Positions 7,724 through 15,019 are shown, counted from the stretch's first letter. The stretch is 19,361 bases of DNA from an uncultured Selenomonadales bacterium (GCA_937915725.1 CALGGV010000055.1:1-19361); one strand, 5' to 3'. The notes: a model not told the origin generated them from the letters alone. Program-made: numbers and translations.

Positions 7724-8452
7724 TTACAATTTAAAATTATCGCCGAGATAAAATTTTTTAGCAATAGGACTTTCGGCTATTTCCATTGCCTTACCTTCCA
7801 ACAAAATTTTTCCTTCATTCAAAATATACGCCCTGTCAACGATATTCAAAGTTTCTCTAACGTTATGATCTGTTATCAAAATCCCCATACCGCGTTCGCG
7901 CAAATATTTTACAATCGTTTGAATATCCGCAACGGCTAAAGGGTCAACGCCTGCAAAAGGTTCGTCCAACAAAATAAATTGCGGCTCCAACGCCAAACAC
8001 CGCGCAATTTCTACGCGCCGCCTTTCGCCGCCTGAAAGTTCAGTACCTTTGCGTTCCCTAACGTGCATTATATTAAATTCTTTCAGTAAATTTTCAAGCC
8101 GCGCCTTTGCAACTTCCCTTGAAATATCAAGTGTTTCAAGAATCGCCATAATATTTTCTTCAACAGTCAATTTGCGAAAAATCGACGCCTCTTGCGTCAA
8201 ATAACTTATTCCCAACGCTGCGCGACGATACATTGGCAATTTTGAAATATTCACGTCAGAAATAAAAATTTCGCCGCTGTCAGGTTTTTCTAATCCTACA
8301 ATCATATAAAATGAAGTAGTTTTGCCCGCGCCGTTTGGACCTAGCAAGCCGACAATTTCGCCTTTTTCGACTTTCAACGAAACATTATTGACAACTACGC
8401 GCTTTTTGAAAGATTTTACAAGATTTCTTGCCTCAATATGCATTTCATTCAC
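7724..8452 (-). CDS. lptB: LPS export ABC transporter ATP-binding protein LptB
   Basis: Cytoplasmic ATPase that powers LPS extraction with the LptF/LptG permease. The order of motifs is standard: Walker A GPNGAGKTT near residue 40, the LptB hallmark LTQEASIFRKLTVEENI at the Q-loop, signature LSGGERRRVEIAR, Walker B FILLDEP, D-loop region AGVDP, and H-loop ITDHNVRETL. The 242-residue length is typical. The GTG at 8452 is the furthest upstream plausible start; an ATG at 8443 is the alternative. Neither has an ideally spaced ribosome binding site, the nearest (AAGGA) being 15 nt from the GTG. It follows lptA by 27 nt and precedes the three small ORFs. Confidence 0.96.
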   Translation of the reverse strand: MNEMHIEARNLVKSFKKRVVVNNVSLKVEKGEIVGLLGPNGAGKTTSFYMIVGLEKPDSGEIFISDVNISKLPMYRRAALGISYLTQEASIFRKLTVEENIMAILETLDISREVAKARLENLLKEFNIMHVRERKGTELSGGERRRVEIARCLALEPQFILLDEPFAGVDPLAVADIQTIVKYLRERGMGILITDHNVRETLNIVDRAYILNEGKILLEGKAMEIAESPIAKKFYLGDNFKL

Positions 8453-8479
8453 ACACTTTACATAAAAAATCCTTCGTCC

Positions 8480-9376
8480 TTATTTAAAGGGCGTATCTTG
8501 CAAAACTTCATGGGGCAAAACATTTTTCCTTGACTGAACGTCAGATTTAATATCCTTTTGATTTTCGGCGAGGTAAACAGTTAATTTATTGCCGCGCATT
8601 GTATTATTTTTTTGAATAACCCACGCGTTGCCGGTAAGAACTGCCTTGCCGTTTTGGCGGGCGTAGTAGTCGATTCTATCGCCGCCGCCTTCCATTTCAC
8701 GGGGCGGGCTTACAATGTGAACATCGCCGGTACCAACAAAATATTCTTCGTCAAGCCAACCTTCCATATAATTTGCAGTAAAATTGCCGTCGTTATTGCT
8801 TGTGACAATTCCGCCTGTTGGAATTATGACGTGCTTTTTTTCGTCGGGGTAATAATCGACGTGATCCCCTTTAAAAGTGCGTGTATCGCCGTTAGGATAT
8901 TCAGAATTTGGAGCGATAGTTTGCACGGCGTAAACATTGCCATCGGCTTGCATATGTCCATAACCGTCATTTTGCAAACTGTCGCAAGTCAATTTTAAAT
9001 CTTCACGAATTACAATTACATTTCCAATAAGATAAGCCTCTTTCGTGTTTGTGTTGTACATTGCGCGTCCGCCGGTTGCTCTGTCGTTGCCGTATTTCAA
9101 AAGGACGTTGCCTTCAGCCGTAACAACGCCGGTATTCATATCATAATCAACATTATCTGCGTTGACTTCTGAAGGTACGTTATTTTCCGGATTTTGCGCG
9201 GCTTTTTCTTCATGTCTCATAAAAACGCTACCGCTTGCCGCAATTTTGCCGCTGTCCATATCGTAGTCAATTTCATCTGCCTTGATTTCGGAAGGCGATT
9301 CATTTTCCGCAGAAAGTGCCGTCGAATTTATAAACAGTGTCGCGCAGATTAACGCGCAAAATTTTTTTAATTTCAT
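8480..9376 (-). CDS. lptA: LptA/OstA-like periplasmic LPS transport protein
   Basis: Periplasmic beta-jellyroll protein that forms the bridge carrying LPS to the outer membrane. It has a clear signal peptide (MKLKKFCALICATLFINSTALSA) and OstA-type repeats such as ATGGRAMYNTNTKEAYLIGNV, GDHVDYYPDEKKH and GGGDRIDYYARQNGKAVLTGNA. At 298 residues it is longer than the approximately 185-residue E. coli LptA. Part of the excess is an N-terminal duplication: SEIKADEIDYDMDSGKIAASGSV (about residue 29) is repeated as SEVNADNVDYDMNTGVVTAEGNV (about residue 69). The ATG start has GGAGGG 10 nt upstream. It lies between lptC and lptB, as expected for the pathway. Confidence 0.92.
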   Translation of the reverse strand: MKLKKFCALICATLFINSTALSAENESPSEIKADEIDYDMDSGKIAASGSVFMRHEEKAAQNPENNVPSEVNADNVDYDMNTGVVTAEGNVLLKYGNDRATGGRAMYNTNTKEAYLIGNVIVIREDLKLTCDSLQNDGYGHMQADGNVYAVQTIAPNSEYPNGDTRTFKGDHVDYYPDEKKHVIIPTGGIVTSNNDGNFTANYMEGWLDEEYFVGTGDVHIVSPPREMEGGGDRIDYYARQNGKAVLTGNAWVIQKNNTMRGNKLTVYLAENQKDIKSDVQSRKNVLPHEVLQDTPFK

Positions 9377-9397
9377 TTTAAAATTGCCCTCCGATTT

Positions 9398-9946
9398 TTA
9401 ATCTTTAACGCCCTTTAAAACGCGAGCGTTGCCTTTCAAATAAAAATGATGCAAGCCGTTTCTAGCCTCTGCACGGTCTCCAAAGGCGCGCATATCGTCT
9501 TTAGAAATTCTAACGTTGTCAGTTGCAACAAGAATTTCTTCTTTGCCGAGCCAGTCAAGTTGCCCGCTGATTAATTTTGCGCCTTCGCTGTCAGTAACCG
9601 TAACTTCGCCTTCAACGTGAACATCGCCACTTTGATGATCGTATGTGCCGTGTTTTGCCGTAAGTTCAATAAAACTTCCGTCTGCTTGATAAAATCTGCC
9701 TTGAATATTTTCAAATTCGGCATTTTGCGTGGCGGCGTCAACAACCATTTTTCCGGAATTTAATTCAAAAAGTTTGACGCCGTTTTTTTCTTCGACGATA
9801 TTATTTGTTTCGTATGTCATTTTTGCAGGTGGTTCAAATTTTTCTGTTGGCGGCGGCTCATTTGGCGTTGTTGAAACTACCCAAACTACCAGCCCAACAA
9901 AAAGCCCCAATCCTACTACAATTAAAATTTTAAACTTATTTTCCAT
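9398..9946 (-). CDS. lptC: LPS export system protein LptC
   Basis: Bitopic inner-membrane protein that receives LPS from the permease and passes it to LptA. One N-terminal transmembrane helix (about residues 5-26) precedes a proline-rich linker and a periplasmic jellyroll with LptC/OstA-type repeats (GSFIELTAKHGTYDHQSGDVHVEGEVTV, then LVATDNVRISKDDMRAFGDRAEA). The length of 182 residues is normal. The ribosome binding site appears to come from the adjacent heptad array: on the coding strand TTAGGGA sits 5-7 nt before the ATG. Only 21 nt separate it from lptA. Confidence 0.92.
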   Translation of the reverse strand: MENKFKILIVVGLGLFVGLVVWVVSTTPNEPPPTEKFEPPAKMTYETNNIVEEKNGVKLFELNSGKMVVDAATQNAEFENIQGRFYQADGSFIELTAKHGTYDHQSGDVHVEGEVTVTDSEGAKLISGQLDWLGKEEILVATDNVRISKDDMRAFGDRAEARNGLHHFYLKGNARVLKGVKD

Positions 9947-9951
9947 TAATT

Positions 9952-10105
9952 CCCTAATCCCTAATCCTTAATCCTTAGCCCCTAATCCTTAATCCTTAAT
10001 CCTTAGCCCTTAATCCTTAGTCCTTAGCCCCTAATCCTTAATCCTTAATCCTTAGCCCTTAATCCTTAGTCCTTAGCCCTTAGCCCCTAATCCTTAGCCC
10101 CTAAA
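9952..10105. repeat. 22-unit heptanucleotide tandem array with a 49-bp higher-order unit
   Basis: The whole lpxL-lptC gap is a perfect-phase 7-nt array. Let A=CCCTAAT, B=CCTTAAT, C=CCTTAGC and D=CCTTAGT. The order is A A B C, then A B B C B D C twice (9980-10028 and 10029-10077, identical over 49 bp), then C A C and CCCTAAA. The lpxL stop codon (10101-10103) lies in the last unit and the lptC ribosome binding site comes from the first. On the transcribed RNA the array is G-rich (GGATTAA/GGGGCTA type). Confidence 0.95.
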
Positions 10106-10994
10106 CTGTATGATGTTTGCCTTCCCGTTTCATTTCGGGCGGAGTATTCCAGCGTTTCTGAAACCAAATCCATTGCGTGGGATTTTCACGAATCATTTTT
10201 TCAAGAATCCGCGTCATTTTTTCTGTAAAGCGGAAAAGGTCGCCGTCAGTATCGCCTGTATCTTCAAATTTTAAAACTTCAAAAATTTTTACCAAGTGGC
10301 GTCCGTTAGGTTGCCGAATTATAAACGCGGGTAAAACGGGCGAATTAAATTTTTTCGCAAAGACAGCCGGTCCCATTGGAGTGGAGGCTGTTTTTCCGAG
10401 AAAATCTATAAACGCGCCGCCCGGTCCTGCGTCTTGATCTGCCAAAAATCCTAAAATTTTTCCTTTTTTTAGAGCGCGCCCCGCCGCCAAAAGTTCACTT
10501 GTTCCACGATTAAAAATTTCTACGTGAATTGTTGCGCGTAAATCGTCCAAGGCCCTTGAATATTCTTGATTCGGCTGAAGTTTTGCTATTGCAGTAACCG
10601 GCAAGCCGTTAAGCGTAAAAGCCGCGCTTAACCATTCCCACGTTCCCAAATGTCCCGTTAAAACTACCACGCCGTGTCCTTGTGCAAGTGCATCTTTCAT
10701 TCTTTCAAGGTGGTCAATTTCTATGTACTTTGACAAATTTTTTTCATTGAGGTTGGGCATATACAAAATATCCAGCATATTTCTTGCCAAATTTATAAAT
10801 GATTCACGTACAATTTTGCGCGCCTCTGATTCTGAAATTTGCAACGCCGGCATCATTTGAGCTACTGCGCGTTCACGCTGTTTTTTTACGAAAGTATAAT
10901 ATAAATTTCCCAAAATTCGCCCCAAAAATAAAAGCAAGTCGTACGGTAAAAATCTTACCAATCGACTCAAAATCATCAGCGCGTTGTACAACAT
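10101..10994 (-). CDS. lpxL: Lipid A acyltransferase, LpxL/HtrB family
   Basis: Inner-membrane-associated acyltransferase that adds a secondary (lauroyl-type) acyl chain to Kdo-lipid A. The family catalytic H-x4-E motif is present as HLGTWE (His115, Glu120), followed by GFLADQDAGPGGAFIDFLGK and TPMGPAVFAKKFNSPVLPAFI. The C-terminus has NPTQWIWFQKRWNTPPE, also typical. A hydrophobic N-terminal segment (residues 5-30) should anchor it. I prefer ATG 10994, which has AGGG 6-7 nt upstream, to the in-frame TTG at 11012, giving 297 residues. It starts 19 nt after the kdsC stop and ends inside the heptad array. Which lipid A position or chain length it serves (LpxL versus LpxM) cannot be told. Confidence 0.93.
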   Translation of the reverse strand: MLYNALMILSRLVRFLPYDLLLFLGRILGNLYYTFVKKQRERAVAQMMPALQISESEARKIVRESFINLARNMLDILYMPNLNEKNLSKYIEIDHLERMKDALAQGHGVVVLTGHLGTWEWLSAAFTLNGLPVTAIAKLQPNQEYSRALDDLRATIHVEIFNRGTSELLAAGRALKKGKILGFLADQDAGPGGAFIDFLGKTASTPMGPAVFAKKFNSPVLPAFIIRQPNGRHLVKIFEVLKFEDTGDTDGDLFRFTEKMTRILEKMIRENPTQWIWFQKRWNTPPEMKREGKHHTV

Positions 10995-11013
10995 TTTAAT
11001 CCCTACCAACAAT

Positions 11014-11583
11014 TTATTGACTTACAGAAAAATTTTCTCCCAAATTTTCAACCGTTGTATATTGTTTAATAATTTTTTCCCATTTACCTTGCGATTTTAA
11101 AATAAATTCCAAAACTTCACGGACTGCGCCCTTGCCGCCGTCATTTTCTGCCACGAAATGTGCGCGTTCCTTGACTTCGATTTTGGCATTGCCTACCGCC
11201 GCTCGAAATCCAACTTGAATTAAAACCGGTAAATCTATCACGTCATCTGCAACATAAGCAATTTCGTCGTCGCGCAGATTAAATTCAGCCTTCAATTCTT
11301 TGTAGGCGTTGCGCTTATCCATATGTCCCTGCTTAACTGCGGTAATTCCCAATTCTTTTGCGCGGTTGGCAGTGCAAGCAGATTCTCTGCCGGTAAGTAT
11401 TGCAGTCTTTAAGCCGAATTTTTGGGCGATTGTAATTCCAAATCCGTCTTGACAATTAAAACTTTTAAAAAGTTCGCCGCTTGTACCAATATAAATTCCG
11501 CCGTCAGTCAAAACGCCGTCCACGTCAAATATTACCAACTTAATTTTTTTTGCCCTGTCGAAGGCGTCTTCAGAAATTTTCAC
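11014..11583 (-). CDS. kdsC: 3-deoxy-D-manno-octulosonate 8-phosphate phosphatase KdsC
   Basis: HAD-superfamily phosphatase that converts Kdo-8-phosphate to Kdo. The DxD nucleophile motif is FDVDGVLTDG (Asp20, Asp22), motif II is ILTGRES, and the metal-binding motif is YVADDVIDLPVL. The frame is open further upstream, but the start is GTG at 11583: AGGAGA (11591-11596) lies 7 nt upstream and the resulting 189-residue protein starts just before the HAD core, as in the family. It lies between kdsD and lpxL. The C-terminal extension after EVLEFILKSQ is about 25 residues longer than a minimal KdsC. Confidence 0.94.
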   Translation of the reverse strand: MKISEDAFDRAKKIKLVIFDVDGVLTDGGIYIGTSGELFKSFNCQDGFGITIAQKFGLKTAILTGRESACTANRAKELGITAVKQGHMDKRNAYKELKAEFNLRDDEIAYVADDVIDLPVLIQVGFRAAVGNAKIEVKERAHFVAENDGGKGAVREVLEFILKSQGKWEKIIKQYTTVENLGENFSVSQ

Positions 11584-11669
11584 GCCAATTTCTCCTGTTT
11601 CATTGTCTATTATATTTTGAATTGTTATACTTTGTAATTTTTTTGAAAAAATTTTTAAATAAATCAACT

Positions 11670-11693
11670 TTTCTTTCTTTGAAAAGAAAGAAA
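11670..11693. repeat. TTTCTTTC hairpin between kdsD and kdsC
   Basis: TTTCTTTCTT (11670-11679) pairs with AAGAAAGAAA (11684-11693) around a 4-nt loop. The element is close in sequence to the hairpin at 1175-1197 and, inverted, to 18605-18621. It may be part of a dispersed repeat family. No T-tract follows it in the direction of transcription that would make it a convincing terminator. Confidence 0.6.
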
Positions 11694-11701
11694 CTTCGCC
11701 C

Positions 11702-11754
11702 GCGTTGATTCAATCCTTGAATCAGCACGCGGCGGCACTCATCCTTGAGTGCCG
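11702..11754. repeat. Two tandem hairpins with matching loops between kdsD and kdsC
   Basis: The first hairpin pairs TGATTCAA (11706-11713) with TTGAATCA (11717-11724), with outer GCGT/ACGC pairs and a 2-nt bulge. The second pairs CGGCACTCA (11733-11741) with TGAGTGCCG (11746-11754). Both carry ATCCTTGA across the top of the stem. They lie in the transcribed leader of kdsC, so a role in RNA processing or translation is possible but not shown. Confidence 0.7.
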
Positions 11755-11811
11755 GTCTTCCTGTTTTATTAGCATTTAAAAAGATGCAGATTTTTAAAAA
11801 CAATTTTCATT

Positions 11812-12780
11812 TTAAACAACTCCTTGACGCAACAAGTCAGTTAAGTGAATCATACCGACAGGAATTTTTTCAGCGTCAATGACAGGTAAAACCGTAACGG
11901 GGCGCGGCTTGTGTTTTTCCATAACAGAAAGAGCCGCCGCCGCCAATTTATCTGCGCTGATAATTAAAGCGTCTCTGTGCATAACAGTTTCAACCGGTTC
12001 ATCAATGAAATTTTTATCTTTTTCGAGAGCGCGGCGAATAATTCCATCCGTAACAATTCCAACAAATTTATTTTCGGCGTTTACAACAGAAACTGCGCCT
12101 AAGCCTTTAGCCGTCATTTCAAAGAGCGCGTCTTTAACCGTCGCACCAATTTTGACGATAGGATTATTTTCGCCGCTGTGCATAACGTCACCGACTGTAA
12201 GCAATAATTTTCTACCGAGTGCGCCGCCGGGATGAAACAGCGCGTAATCTTGCGAAGTAAAATTTTTTTCTTCCATTAAAGCCATTGCAATAGCGTCGCC
12301 CATTGCCAAAGTTGCAGTTGTTGAGGCGGTAGGAGCAAGCCCCAAAGTGCAAGCTTCTTTTTCGACGCCGATATTTATAAAATAATCGCAGTTTTTGCCG
12401 AGTGAAGAAGTTTTACGCCCGCACATTCCAATAATTTTTGCGCCGATTCTGCGAATTACCGGCAGAATATTTACAATTTCGGAACTTTCGCCGCTGTTTG
12501 AAATTGCAATGACAATATCATTTTCTGTAACCATTCCCAAATCGCCGTGATAAGCCTCTGCGGGGTGTAAAAAAAATGCCGGCGTGCCGGTTGAGGCAAG
12601 CGTTGCCGCAATTTTTCTGCCAATGTGTCCGGATTTTCCCATTCCCGTTACAACGACGCGCCCTTTGCATTTTAAAATTTCTTGCACTGCCGCCACAAAT
12701 TCATCATCGACGCGTTCAATTAATTTTTCAACTGCCGCCGCCTCAATTTTTAAAGTTTCAATCGCTCGCTGTTTTATCAT
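11812..12780 (-). CDS. kdsD: D-arabinose 5-phosphate isomerase KdsD
   Basis: Converts ribulose-5-phosphate to arabinose-5-phosphate, the entry step of Kdo synthesis. The 322-residue protein has an N-terminal SIS sugar-isomerase domain (GMGKSGHIGRKIAATLASTGTPAFFLHPAEA, then ISNSGESSEI and APTASTTATLAMGDA). FHPGGALGRKLL carries the conserved histidine, and two C-terminal CBS domains end in PVGMIHLTDLLRQGVV. Length and order match the KdsD/KpsF family. The ATG start has GAGG 7 nt upstream. Upstream is the 124-bp repeat array, whose promoter-like motifs point towards this gene. Confidence 0.95.
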   Translation of the reverse strand: MIKQRAIETLKIEAAAVEKLIERVDDEFVAAVQEILKCKGRVVVTGMGKSGHIGRKIAATLASTGTPAFFLHPAEAYHGDLGMVTENDIVIAISNSGESSEIVNILPVIRRIGAKIIGMCGRKTSSLGKNCDYFINIGVEKEACTLGLAPTASTTATLAMGDAIAMALMEEKNFTSQDYALFHPGGALGRKLLLTVGDVMHSGENNPIVKIGATVKDALFEMTAKGLGAVSVVNAENKFVGIVTDGIIRRALEKDKNFIDEPVETVMHRDALIISADKLAAAALSVMEKHKPRPVTVLPVIDAEKIPVGMIHLTDLLRQGVV

Positions 12781-12820
12781 TCTGAATCCTCACTAAAATT
12801 TATTTTTGGTACTGAATTTT

Positions 12821-13300
12821 TCAAAAATCAATTTTAAGCCGCCTAATTTTTGTTGTTAATATAAAATCTCGTGAAAGTTTTTGAAAGTGCCGCTACGTCA
12901 AAATTTTAGCCCATTTTGAGCTTTTAAAATTTAGAAATTTAAATTCAAAAATCAATTTTAAGCCGCCTAATTTTTTCTGTAGTATAATTTCTTGCAAAAG
13001 TTTTTGAAAGTGCCTTCTCGTCAAAATTTTAGCCCGTTTTGAGTATTTAAAATTTGGAAATTTAAATTCAAAAATCAATTTCAAGGCGTCTAACTTTTGC
13101 TGTTAATATAAAACCTCGTGAAAGTTTTTGAAAGTGCCGCTACGTCAAAATTTTAGCCCATTTTGGGCTTTTAAAATTTGGAAATTTAAATTCAAAAATC
13201 AATTTTAAACCGCCTAATCTTTGCGGTTAATATAATTTCTTGCAAAAGTTTTTGAAAGTGCCGCTACGTCAAAATTTTCGCCCGTTTTGAGCTTTTAAAA
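12821..13300. repeat. About four copies of a 124-bp tandem repeat between kdsA and kdsD
   Basis: Copies start at 12821, 12945, 13068 and 13192 with the motif TCAAAAATCAATTT; the periods are 124, 123 and 124 nt and the last copy is incomplete. Copies 1 and 3 share one variant (CTCGTGAAAG) and copies 2 and 4 another (CTTGCAAAAG), so a dimer may have been duplicated. Each holds a stem near GCCC-ATTTT-GGGC. On the minus strand each also has TTTCAA, exactly 17 nt, then TATATT or TATACT. These 536 nt (12781-13316) contain no credible gene; the period is not a multiple of three. Confidence 0.9.
12858..12886 (-). promoter_or_regulatory. Candidate sigma70-type promoter in repeat copy 1, facing kdsD
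   Basis: On the minus strand TTTCAA (12886-12881), a 17-nt spacer and TATATT (12863-12858) face kdsD about 80 nt downstream. The same arrangement is at 12981-13009 with TATACT, and in copies 3 and 4. The -10 is good, but the -35 matches the consensus at only three positions. Confidence 0.35.
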
Positions 13301-13316
13301 ATAGCTTAGAAAAATT

Positions 13317-14141
13317 TTAATCAGTAATTTTCTTGACTGTGTTGTGAATCAACAATACATTTTTCAACAAATTTTCCAACTTGTCAAGATAAATCATATT
13401 TGCACCGTCAGAAAGTGCCTCCGCCGGATTATCATGCACTTCCAAAAATAAACCGTCAATACCGACAGCCGCCGCCGCCCGCGTCAAATATTTTACAAAT
13501 TCACGTTGCCCGCTTGAAGTTGTACCGCCGCCGCCGGGAAGTTGTACACTGTGCGTGCCGTCGAAAATCACGGGATAACCAAAACTGCGCATGATCGGCA
13601 AGCCGCGCATATCGACAACCAAATTATTATAGCCGAATGACGCGCCGCGCTCCGTCAAAATGATTTTTTTTGTGCCGCTTTCTTCCAACTTCACTACAAC
13701 ATTTTTCATATCGTTTGGCGAAAGAAATTGCCCTTTCTTGACGTTGACAACTTTGCCGGTTTTAGCCGCCGCAACAAGTAAATCTGTTTGCCTGCAAAGA
13801 AACGCGGGAATTTGCAAAATATCCGCAACCTGCGCGACGGGCTCGGCTTGATAACTTTCGTGAATGTCAGTAACTATTGGAACTTTCAATTCAGCTTTTA
13901 TAGCGGCAAGAATTTTTAAACCTTCCTCTAAGCCTGGACCGCGAAAACTTTTTATTGAAGAACGGTTAGCCTTGTCAAATGACGCCTTGAAAATGTACGG
14001 CAGATTTAATTTTTCGCAAATTTCTTTGGTACGCTTGCCAATTTTCAAACTGCGCTCGTAACCTTCCAAAACGCAGGGACCCGCCATTAAAAATAAATTT
14101 CCGCCGCCAATTTCAATTTCGCCAATTTTAAACGTGTTCAA
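13317..14141 (-). CDS. kdsA: 2-dehydro-3-deoxyphosphooctonate aldolase (Kdo-8-P synthase) KdsA
   Basis: Condenses arabinose-5-phosphate with phosphoenolpyruvate to give Kdo-8-phosphate. Visible motifs are AGPCVLEG (Cys23), FKASFDKANRSS, GLKILA, VTDIHE, ILQIPAFLCRQTDLL, TERGASFGYNNLVVDMRGLP, FDGTHSVQLPGG and LEVHDNP. Cysteine in AGPC, where E. coli has asparagine, together with the conserved His, Glu and Asp further on, suggests the metal-dependent class known from Aquifex. The 274-residue length is typical. The start is TTG at 14141, with GGAAGGAG about 8 nt upstream. The gene lies between kdsB and the 124-bp repeats. Confidence 0.96.
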   Translation of the reverse strand: MNTFKIGEIEIGGGNLFLMAGPCVLEGYERSLKIGKRTKEICEKLNLPYIFKASFDKANRSSIKSFRGPGLEEGLKILAAIKAELKVPIVTDIHESYQAEPVAQVADILQIPAFLCRQTDLLVAAAKTGKVVNVKKGQFLSPNDMKNVVVKLEESGTKKIILTERGASFGYNNLVVDMRGLPIMRSFGYPVIFDGTHSVQLPGGGGTTSSGQREFVKYLTRAAAAVGIDGLFLEVHDNPAEALSDGANMIYLDKLENLLKNVLLIHNTVKKITD

Positions 14142-14192
14142 AAAAATTTCTCCTTCCAGTCGAAATTTTAGGCAAGAGGCAAAAGTTTTTTA

Positions 14193-14241
14193 CTACTGCC
14201 TATTGCCTACTGCCTACTGCCTTTTGCCTTTTGCCTAGAAT
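14193..14241. repeat. Heptad array covering the 3' end of kdsB
   Basis: Six in-phase 7-nt units (CTACTGC, CTATTGC, CTACTGC, CTACTGC, CTTTTGC, CTTTTGC) followed by CTAGAAT. The array encodes the last residues of KdsB (RQKAKGSRQ) and holds its TAG stop (14207-14209). It is a different sequence family from the CCTTAAT arrays but has the same period and position. Confidence 0.8.
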
Positions 14242-14956
14242 AAATTTCATTCACAAGCCGCAAATCTTCTTCAGTATCGACGCCGACAAATTTACAATCA
14301 CTGATAATCACGCGGATTTTGTAGCCGTTCTCAAGGGCGCGTAATTGTTCAAGTGATTCTGTTTGTTCAAGCGGCGTTGAATCCATTTTTGCATAATTCA
14401 ACAAAAAATTTCTGCGGTAAGCATAAATTCCAATATGCTTGTAAACTTTAGAAATTCCGGCATTGCGCGGGTAGGGAATTAACGAACGTGAAAAATAAAG
14501 CGCGTTATTGTTTTTGTCAAAAATAACTTTTACGTTGTTGGGATTTTGCATTTCGGCGGCGTCCGAAAGTTCAGTTGCAACCGTTGCCATTTGTAAATTT
14601 TCGTCTGCCAAAAATTCTGCAACAAGTTCATCAATCAAGCTTGCCTCAATCAACGGTTCATCGCCCTGCACATTTACAATTAAATCTGCGTCAGAAATTT
14701 TTTCTGCAACTTCAGCAAGTCTATCCGTGCCGGTTTTATGGTCGGCGCGTGTCATTATCGCCTTGCCGAAATTTTTTTCTACCGCGTCAAAAATTCTTGC
14801 GTCGTCTGTTGCTACGATAACTTCAGAAACATTTTTTGCAAGTTTCGCACGCTCATAAACGCGCACAATCATTGGCTTGCCGCAAATATCTTTCAAAGGT
14901 TTACCCGGTAAGCGCGTCGAAGAATATCGCGCAGGAATTACACAAATTGTCTTCAT
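14207..14956 (-). CDS. kdsB: CMP-Kdo synthetase KdsB (3-deoxy-manno-octulosonate cytidylyltransferase)
   Basis: Activates Kdo with CTP to give CMP-Kdo, the donor for Kdo transfer to lipid A. The nucleotidyltransferase signature IPARYSSTRLPGKPL lies at the N-terminus, followed by IVATDDARI, TRADHKTGTDRLAEV, VNVQGDEPLI, FSRSLIPYPR, KHIGIYAYRR and CKFVGVDTEEDL. The 249-residue length is typical, with the last nine or so residues contributed by a heptad repeat. The ATG is preceded by a weak ribosome binding site (CGAG, 8 nt upstream). A strong promoter (14983-15011) drives it and divides it from the oppositely transcribed sensor kinase. It appears to head the long kds-lpt operon. Confidence 0.96.
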   Translation of the reverse strand: MKTICVIPARYSSTRLPGKPLKDICGKPMIVRVYERAKLAKNVSEVIVATDDARIFDAVEKNFGKAIMTRADHKTGTDRLAEVAEKISDADLIVNVQGDEPLIEASLIDELVAEFLADENLQMATVATELSDAAEMQNPNNVKVIFDKNNNALYFSRSLIPYPRNAGISKVYKHIGIYAYRRNFLLNYAKMDSTPLEQTESLEQLRALENGYKIRVIISDCKFVGVDTEEDLRLVNEIYSRQKAKGSRQ

Positions 14957-14982
14957 ATTATCAACTCGATTCTTTTTGACTG

Positions 14983-15011
14983 ATTATATTTCATTAAAGA
15001 TTATGTTTCAA
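14983..15011 (-). promoter_or_regulatory. Promoter of kdsB and the kds-lpt operon
   Basis: On the minus strand TTGAAA (15011-15006), a 17-nt spacer (15005-14989) and a perfect TATAAT (14988-14983) lie 27 nt before the kdsB start. Spacing and sequence fit sigma70/sigmaA well. It is back to back with the kinase promoter, with 8 nt between the two -35 elements. Confidence 0.75.
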
Positions 15012-15019
15012 GATTTTTT

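Noticed and set aside
8612..8998. 128-residue plus-strand open frame opposite lptA
   Set aside because: It is antisense to a well-supported lptA, and no family is recognisable.
9952..10105. Telomere-like or CRISPR-like repeat
   Set aside because: Units are 7 nt without spacers, and the array lies between two operon genes, not at a replicon end.
11600..11803. 67-residue open frame between kdsD and kdsC
   Set aside because: It runs through three hairpin elements, has low-complexity Lys/Phe content and no good ribosome binding site, and overlaps the kdsC leader.
11879..12235. 118-residue plus-strand open frame opposite kdsD
   Set aside because: It is antisense to the CBS region of kdsD with no independent support.
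12893..13084. 63-residue open frame inside the 124-bp repeats
   Set aside because: The period is not a multiple of three and the frame does not persist through the copies; the composition is that of A/T-rich repeat DNA.
12821..13300. Possible CRISPR array
   Set aside because: The whole 124-bp unit repeats, including what would be spacer, and there are no short identical repeats with unique spacers or cas genes.
14508..14858. 116-residue plus-strand open frame opposite kdsB
   Set aside because: Its Ser/Ala-rich content follows from codon bias opposite kdsB; there is no ribosome binding site or family match.
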